Shown in pieces: positions 57,542 through 64,000 of a stretch of DNA of 64,000 nt. This DNA is from Mytilus galloprovincialis (taxonomy: Eukaryota > Mollusca > Bivalvia > Mytilida > Mytilidae). Numbering within the stretch: the first letter of the stretch is position 1; each line of letters begins with the position of its first letter. The stretch spans positions 35,678,321-35,742,320 of the forward strand of contig NC_134851.1 of assembly GCF_965363235.1 (NCBI RefSeq), written 5' to 3'. A program made the position numbers and the translations under genes. The notes beneath the pieces are model-generated. The model worked only from the letters and a program-made list of their open reading frames with translations. It did not search any database and was not told where the DNA came from.

Positions 57542-57676
57542 GTCTACAACATAGTTGATACTGTAGGGCAGGCTATAGAAATAAGAAAACTGGTCTCTCT
57601 CATCAGCAATAGTGTGGCAATTCTAAAATTTCAACATGCGGCCTACACAGCTAGCTCATTTGGAGAAGAGATATGA
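57542..57676 (+). pseudogene. Exon-like segment of an unrecognised gene
   Basis: A polypyrimidine tract and AG (TCTTCTTTTTTTATAG, ends 57,541) precede 44 open codons, read VYNIVDTVGQAIEIRKLVSL and onward to SSFGEEI, then TGA. Composition is protein-like and helical. No ATG begins it and no partner exon is seen; the two 645-bp elements flank it. It may be a terminal exon, a captured exon or chance. I do not recognise the family. Confidence 0.3.
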
Positions 57677-58192
57677 GACTGATTGCGAATAAATGTACAC
57701 TTAGTTTAGTGCATCATGGATCTACAAAGTGAAACATATGTACCAAAAATATTAGTTTATTCATAACTAAGCCTTTTTCAGCACTGCAGTCAACAGAACA
57801 ATGATAGTGACAAGAATTGAGACTATTTAATACCTCAAACAATGGGAAAATACTTCTTGAGATCAGTTGTAAGTGGTTTTATATCATGCATGAAACAATA
57901 AACTTAAGTAGTTTTAAAAACTGTTGGATAATTCATACACTGTACCAGACAACTCACACAATAAAATTTATTAAATATGAACACAATCATTTTTTTCTAA
58001 TTTTTTTGCATTCAAAGCAGTGAGACGGCAAAAGACGCAAATAATGCTTTAATAAATTTGGTCTTACAAAGCCTATTAATGTTTTCTTTTGTGCTGTAAC
58101 CATATAAAATGCATGTATTTTTAATGGTAAAGGACTATAGAACTCAATCAGACTAAAAAAATGGAATTATATTGTTTTCAATGAGTGGTTAA

Positions 58193-58837
58193 AGGTGGCA
58201 GGTACCAGTTTTGGTGTACCAGAATATGTGTCCCACGCAGAAATTTTGTTATAGTTAAGTATTGAGGTATATAACTGCATCATGTGGACTGAAAAAATAA
58301 ATGAATGTAAATTCTAGGCTATTGTTCTACACAAGTAAGTAGTTGCATACACAGGTTGGGGATTTCCTTCACATATAGGTCCAATCAGATGTCAAAATTG
58401 TGGTCTCCTCACTTGACGGCATCCAATCACAGTGGGGGAAAAATTCAGTTTTATGTAAACAAAAATATCTTGAGATTTTGATGGTAAGGATAGGTTCGGA
58501 CAAGGCTCTAATTCATTGAATATCCTTTCTCTCTTGAATTTTGGCTAAAATTCTTGTCGGCTTTTAGCAGGATTTTGCAGGTGAGGATTAGATTGGTATC
58601 AGAGCATCACATTTTTTGCCTTATTTGCAATGCATTTATAAATTTTTAAATTTCCATGCTGGACAGACACCCAAATTTATAGGTTTTCTATATATTAACA
58701 TAAGCACGCACACATCTTAGTTCCTTGAAACCATACATTTTATTTGTATATAAGCTTGAATGAATTTTCAAGAAAATAAAATCATAAATCCATGAAATTC
58801 TAAAGATTTATTGTAAAATAACTGGTTTCTGCCACCT
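58193..58837. mobile_element. 645-bp inverted-terminus element, copy 2
   Basis: Same length and orientation as 56,471-57,115, with only a handful of substitutions noticed (for example AACATG/AATATG near the start, CACTGAA/CATTGAA, AAACTTG/AAGCTTG, GATAAATAAC/GTAAAATAAC). Left flank is TTAA. Such similarity implies recent transposition or duplication. Confidence 0.85.
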
Positions 58838-59290
58838 CATTAGGTGTTTTTTTTATATTGAACAACAGTCATAAAGTGTTTAATTAAATCGAACTAATCA
58901 ACTTTTTAAAAGTCTTCATATATTATCTGAAAGAAAAGAAAAATGTCATATAACTTGACATGTACATGATGAACTAAAAGTTTTTTTTTAAAGTGCGTGT
59001 TGTATTTTTAAATATTTTATTTACTGCCATCGAGACAAGGAATACTTACATGTTAAAATTTCCGTGCATATTATATACTAGTATATATCAAGACAAGGAA
59101 TACTAATTACATGTTTAAACTTCCGTGTATATTATAAATTCTAACTAAAGTAAACCAAACGCAAATACAGATTAAGAAGACGACGACAGATCCATATAAC
59201 AATTTATAGTCTTTGAAACTATTGACTGGCAGATAGTCTGTGGAAATATTAAAACACTGTTGTGACGTCATTCTATTGTTTTACCCGTTC

Positions 59291-59452
59291 TTTATTTCAG
59301 TGATTGGACTATCATTTACTTGTAAGAAACCATTATTTTACCTTAAGCTGTCCAATATGTTTAAGAATAGCCCTCTTTCTTACAAATATTGGACAGCTTA
59401 AGGTAGCATAACTGATTCCTCTGGTAAATGATAGTTCAATCACTGAAATAAA
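59291..59452. mobile_element. Palindromic MITE-like element
   Basis: TTTATTTCAGTGATTGGACT and ATCATTTAC at the left mirror GTAAATGAT and AGTTCAATCACTGAAATAAA at the right. An inner arm TACCTTAAGCTGTCCAATAT is mirrored by ATATTGGACAGCTTAAGGTA. The whole 162 bp can fold into one long hairpin. Confidence 0.8.
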
Positions 59453-60508
59453 AAAAAAAATAATTACCCCCAATTGTTTTCATCGTGTAAACAAAAATAC
59501 AACCAAACAACAAATGACAATTTTTTTTTATTTAAGTCACCTTCCAGTAAAATAAATTTGTCACTCATCAAAACGGTTTCTTCAGGAAAAAATTCCTTTC
59601 AAATTGATTTTTAACACTACCAATACTTATATCACTCACTTTAAATTTCTATTTAAATATTCATGAGGAGAAGTGATATCAGGTCAGTGACTGTATATGA
59701 CATAGAAATATACGGTCAACGCATTTTGACTGCTCAAATAGAACGAGTGCAGTATAAATGTTTACACTAAACCTGTCTACGATCTACGAGTTTGAATATC
59801 CCTCTGATACCTTTCGCCCCGGGCCCTCTTTCCTAATTTTTGCTTAGGAGTAAACACTTATACTGTCGACGCAGCTAGTCTCGCTGTTTTTGTGTTCAAA
59901 GATTCCCGCAGTTTTTATTTCATGTCTTTATTTGTCTTTTTAAAATTAATTAATGAGATTTGAAAATTTTCAACTGCTCTCTTCTTATATCTTTTCAAAC
60001 CTTAGTCGCAAGTGTCCGTAGAACACGGTGTCGAAGATTTTTGTCATGAGATCAAAATATCTGTGATATTCTATCTGAAATTCGTTTGGTTATAAATAAC
60101 AACTCCAAACTCCTTAAACTACAATAAATCTTTTATGATTTGCATATTAGGGAATACGTTGATTTGATTTGACGAGAGGACTTCCAGTTGTTGTTCTTGA
60201 CGTTGTTTATTTTTTGAAAGACTACGTTGACCAAACTATCTTTTCGTAACCAATGTTAACAAGATGGCGGCGATAATAACACAATCCTAACCGACGTTAA
60301 CAAAACTTATCACTAAATGATAATAAAAGTTTTTGTAGTTTATTCTTAATCACAAAGCAAATTTTAAGGTGTACATATTTTTTGCGTTATTAACCAACAT
60401 ACATTTTTATACGCCGGGCCTATTCAATGACACAAGTATACAATTTGCCTGTGATAGAGGTTACTAGTGGTAACATATATTCATTGTCTGCAATTCTAAA
60501 GAATTAAA

Positions 60509-60664
60509 AGGATAAAACATCTTTTTAAAGGAATCTTTTGGTGTTTAAACTGGACCAAGTCATTCACAAATATATCATGAAAGTCCTTAGGACCTCTTTT
60601 TGTTTGTGAGTGAATTAGTCGAATTTATACACCAAAAAATTCATTTAAAAAGGCGTTTTATCCT
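60509..60664. mobile_element. Palindromic MITE-like element
   Basis: AGGATAAAACATCTTTTTAA and TTTTGGTGT at the left are complementary to ACACCAAAA and TTTAAAAAGGCGTTTTATCCT at the right with few mismatches; the centre includes TCACAAATA and TTTGTGAGTGA arms. Confidence 0.75.
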
Positions 60665-61436
60665 ATAGTTATCAATTATTTAAGAATAACGAAAGTGAAA
60701 TATTGATGTATCAATTCATACCGTAAAGCACTTAACATACATGACAAAACCAATAAAAAAAAACTGAATCGTTATGAATGTTAATTTTTGTTCAGAAAAT
60801 TGCGGTGAAACCTTCTATTTATGTAGGATGTAGAATATTTTTAATAATTCCCTGGTAAGCATTAAAATATGGCTGGTAGAAAACAGTGCTTTTATTCGAT
60901 TAGAAAGAAAACAGGAAAATATTGGTATACAAAAACAAAAAACAGTTCTTTTGCATTACTAAAAAAGGAGAAAACAAAAGATAACAACATCTCAATATAT
61001 ACATTTCAAAACAATAACGGTACAGTCAAGCTGATATATTAAAAGATTTACATTACAGCCAATTGAAAGTGATTTAGAACAAAAGTATCTGTCTTATCAA
61101 ACTTTTTGAAAACTACATCATTTTGATAATTTTAAATAAAAACTTTTATTTTCATTTATGAGAATAATTATTGATATTTAGATACATTACTCATAACATG
61201 TCTATAAATGTAATGTATTCCTATGTAAAAAAATCTTATACTAATTACAATAAAATTCAAAATCGCTCGCTTGTAAACAAAACAGCTATACCCTGTCCTA
61301 ACACACAAAGTTATGTAACATATAACGCAATGTTGTTTATGAAAACTCATTTTGAAAGCAAAACTGTCCCTTTTCTGAAAATAAAATGTCACACTCTTTT
61401 CTGTAAATATATAATAAAATTTCTAAAGCACACAGT

Positions 61437-63113
61437 TCAAGGCAATTGTGAAAAGTTTAAAACAACTTTGAACAAAGTAATATTTTCTCCTTGATTGTTT
61501 ATGAGTAATGTATTAGTATTTTTATCAAAGTCCAAAGCGTTTGGAAATTTTAAGCCATCAGATTTTGTCAGTAATGTCTTACTGTCTTTTCCGTCATGTC
61601 GTATTATTGTTAGATTATTGGAACCATAACCCACAACATAAACGTTATTGTAATTATCTGCTTTTACACCTCTAGGAAATTCGATGCTGTCATTTTCGAA
61701 CTGCCATAATTCTTCCCCGTTCAAATTACAACAATGCACCTTGTTCTCCCAATCTGAGTAAACTATCCTGTCTCTGCTCGCACATATGCGCCTTATATAG
61801 TTAGATACTGTTTTTATTGTTTTTAAGTTTTGTCCAGATAAATTCAGGACTTGTACACTGTCTCCATGTGCTACGTAAAGTTTCCCATCCGCGTGAGATA
61901 CTCCCCAGCATCTATTTTGTAAACTGATTTTCTTTTCAACATTGAAAGTATTTTTATTCATAATTTCTAAGCATGATGCGTCCCCGTACGTCACAGCAAT
62001 CCGTTCAAGATCTATCACGGCTATATCGTATGGCTGACCTGATATTGGTATGTCACGGATATATTCGCCTGAAGTACTGTACTCTTTTAAATGATTTTTT
62101 TCTTTGTCATTCGCCATTAGCAAATTACCATTTGGCAATATGAGACAACCTGTGACGTTCTTTTTATGTTCATTTGTCATTTGGAATGTTTTAATTAGCT
62201 GTAGTTTTATGTCGGAGATGTTGATCCAAATTTGTGCTTGATCGAATTTGGGGTCTCTGAAATCAAGGTTGGTGGCGGATTCTGACACCATTATTTTACC
62301 AAACTCTTCAACGTCGTTGGATAATTTTTCTATTAGGCTATCAATATATACTTTCAATGCATAGTCCTTGGCAGCACCGATTTCGCTTTTGATGGACTTT
62401 ACCTCACTAACGATCCGCTTATTGACCTGACGCGTTCCAAGAAATACTTGTATATCAGAAGAAAATGCTTTCATATGTTTTGTTTCTTCCCTTAGTTTAG
62501 TAAGCATTTTTTCTGTTGATTTTAGCTTCTGCAGGATTTTCATATATTTTGATTTACAGGTGAGAAATGCTGATTTTAGTTCGTTTAACAATTTTTCCTG
62601 TAGCTTGTCTAGTTGACTGTTTATTTTCGTTCTTGTTTCAAGAACCATGGTTTTCACCGCCAGCTCTTGTTTTTCGATTTCCTTTGTAGCAGATTCACGA
62701 TTCGTGATGCATTGCTTCACGTTGCGGAGATTTCCCTTAATGGTCTCTTCTAGGTCAGACAATGCAGATGATTGTCTTGAATTTGCTGTGTTAAGACTAA
62801 TGGGTATTACATCGGAACATGCCTTGTGTTTTGACGGGACACAAACAACACAGAGAACTTCATCGTGACTTTTACAGAACCACTCAAGGTTTTCACCATG
62901 CTGCTCACATATCTGGGAGATTGAAACATTTTCAATCTTATGATAATCTTCTGTTGAAATAACCTTATGGTTTCTTGTGGTTTTCCCTTTTCTGTGAACG
63001 TTTTCACAATCTGTACATAATCCTTCTTCACAATTTGTGCACCATCTCCCTGCGTCCTTCGTGACGTCATCAAACATACATGGACCACATAACATATGTT
63101 TGTCTGAAGTCAT
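61437..63113 (-). CDS. RING-less TRIM-like protein with B-boxes and NHL-type propeller
   Basis: 558 aa, single coding exon. Zinc ligands: C9, C12, C25, C28, C33, C36, H40, H49 (first B-box-like module) and C69, H72, C80, H83, C88, C91, H96 (second). A coiled coil follows (about 115-290, with FLGTRQVNKRIVSEVKS), then a six-bladed-type propeller region from about 325 to 550 with repeated GxLYV, NNVYVVGYGSNNLTII and GLKFPNALDFD blade signatures. No RING finger, so not a standard E3 ligase; TRIM45/TRIM71-like names are often given to such proteins. CTTTTAG upstream of the ATG (about 63,122) marks a splice acceptor, as in the paralogue. This is the intact member of the pair, convergent with 52,818-54,410. 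Ligand and role are unknown; roles in immunity or RNA/protein binding are inferred from the family only. Confidence 0.88.
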   Translation of the reverse strand: MTSDKHMLCGPCMFDDVTKDAGRWCTNCEEGLCTDCENVHRKGKTTRNHKVISTEDYHKIENVSISQICEQHGENLEWFCKSHDEVLCVVCVPSKHKACSDVIPISLNTANSRQSSALSDLEETIKGNLRNVKQCITNRESATKEIEKQELAVKTMVLETRTKINSQLDKLQEKLLNELKSAFLTCKSKYMKILQKLKSTEKMLTKLREETKHMKAFSSDIQVFLGTRQVNKRIVSEVKSIKSEIGAAKDYALKVYIDSLIEKLSNDVEEFGKIMVSESATNLDFRDPKFDQAQIWINISDIKLQLIKTFQMTNEHKKNVTGCLILPNGNLLMANDKEKNHLKEYSTSGEYIRDIPISGQPYDIAVIDLERIAVTYGDASCLEIMNKNTFNVEKKISLQNRCWGVSHADGKLYVAHGDSVQVLNLSGQNLKTIKTVSNYIRRICASRDRIVYSDWENKVHCCNLNGEELWQFENDSIEFPRGVKADNYNNVYVVGYGSNNLTIIRHDGKDSKTLLTKSDGLKFPNALDFDKNTNTLLINNQGENITLFKVVLNFSQLP

Positions 63114-64000
63114 TTGGACTTACTAAAAGAAATGAAAAATATGATTTAGTTTCTTAAAATAATTTTCACCATCTTTGTCGTTGGTTCGTTTAGAAGCCCA
63201 TTCCCACTTCTAGTAATATGTAAATGTTTAAATATATCTTTCCAAATCATCAAATAAATTTTATGCATTCAATACTATTGATAAATAATTGATTGAGGGA
63301 TTCACTAAAATTTATCAAATTTTAACATATTTGCTCTGCTAGTACGGGAAATCGTGTTAACTCAATGATCAATTTACATACTATGAAAACTTCTCGTAAA
63401 TTTCTTAATCCGTTACTTTTTTTTTAATATAGATTGAAATTAAGCAATTGAAAAAAAATATATTCTGTCATAGAGCTGACAATCGTAACGTATGCAGGGA
63501 CATTGTAATCCAATTATATTTCAGAGCGAGGGAGCAAACAAGTTTTAATTGAAGTATTCTTCCATAAAATATAAGTATTCGAGGGTTGAGATGAAAAAAA
63601 ACTTGTTTCACCACAAAACATTATCATATGCAGGTCTCAACTCAGAAATCTTGTAAACGAAATGTTCAATAGAGGCAAAAGATACAAAACGGGTATTAAA
63701 ACTCAGAAGTCGAAAGCAAACTGAAAATGTCATGCCACAAAATGAAAAAAAAACCCCAACAAAACACAGTCACTATACAAAACACAACACATGTGCTCTG
63801 GAAAATTAGGCACATCCTTCTCCAAACGTGGCACCCGTTGCTCTGCTCATTTAACTACAAACCCGGTCATTAGTCGGAATCTAGTTGGTGGTCCGGGAAG
63901 ACAGTTATCGTCCCTTGATTTTTGTTGTCTACAAATATAGTCCTTAGTGTGGTCAGTGTGTTACTTGCCATTTTTTTTTATAACCTTTCCAAATTTATTT
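63114..64000. other. 5' flank of TRIM-like gene; inverted RT-element tail
   Basis: At 63,780-63,905 the minus strand reads ACTAATGACCGGGTTTGTAG and CAACGGGTGCCACGTTTGGA followed by TTTTCCAGAGCAC, a diverged match to the RT-element 3' tail at 46,950-47,035. A 5' UTR exon of the TRIM-like gene is expected in or beyond this interval but not located. Confidence 0.5.

Larger units (their letters stand above)
58838..61436. other. Intergenic with two palindromic elements
   Basis: Besides the inverted repeats at 59,291 and 60,509, a short direct repeat (ATCAAGACAAGGAATACT-type, about 59,032 and 59,087) is present. No gene is seen; the 3' UTR of the minus-strand TRIM-like gene occupies the right end. 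Confidence 0.45.

Overview
The window is AT-rich nuclear DNA from an invertebrate animal, almost certainly a bivalve mollusc of the mussel (Mytilus) type. Three things point that way: widely spaced exons with GT..AG introns, genes that match animal families (CCDC14, FKBP14, RING-less TRIM/B-box proteins), and a dense background of short interspersed repeats that I associate with mussel genomes. Only four protein-coding loci are well supported; the rest is introns, mobile-element debris and small palindromic elements.

Layout. 1-14,000: no convincing host gene. This part holds a tRNA-like SINE, a 2.1 kb tandem segmental duplication, a PIF/Harbinger-like MITE inserted in one copy of it, and a head-to-tail array of about 365 bp units (8642-10032). 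Each unit of the array carries a complete type I hammerhead ribozyme fold. Several further tandem and inverted repeats follow to 13,745. 14,115-27,157 (minus strand): CCDC14, reconstructed as 12 coding exons with consistent phases (1233 codons plus stop), including a 39-nt microexon. 27,200-37,200: repeats only, including two hAT-like elements nested inside a tRNA-derived SINE and a second copy of the Harbinger-like MITE. 37,379-41,543 (plus strand): a four-exon FKBP14-type ER prolyl isomerase with signal peptide, FKBP fold, two EF-hands and a C-terminal HDEL. 41,600-52,700: repeats plus a decayed reverse-transcriptase element (46,198-47,222). 52,818-54,410 (plus) and 61,437-63,113 (minus): two paralogous B-box/coiled-coil/beta-propeller genes facing each other. 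The minus copy is intact (558 aa); the plus copy has a stop codon and a 31-codon loss in the propeller. Between them lie two nearly identical 645-bp elements flanking an exon-like segment.

The genes do not form a pathway. CCDC14 is a centriolar-satellite protein, FKBP14 an ER foldase, and the TRIM-like genes belong to a family that is expanded in bivalves. The most interesting system is the hammerhead array: tandem units with one ribozyme per unit are what a retrozyme (a small non-autonomous retroelement that circulates as circular RNA) should look like. A decayed single copy and a degenerate fragment occur elsewhere in the window. All exon boundaries and family assignments were read by eye; no alignments or database searches were run.
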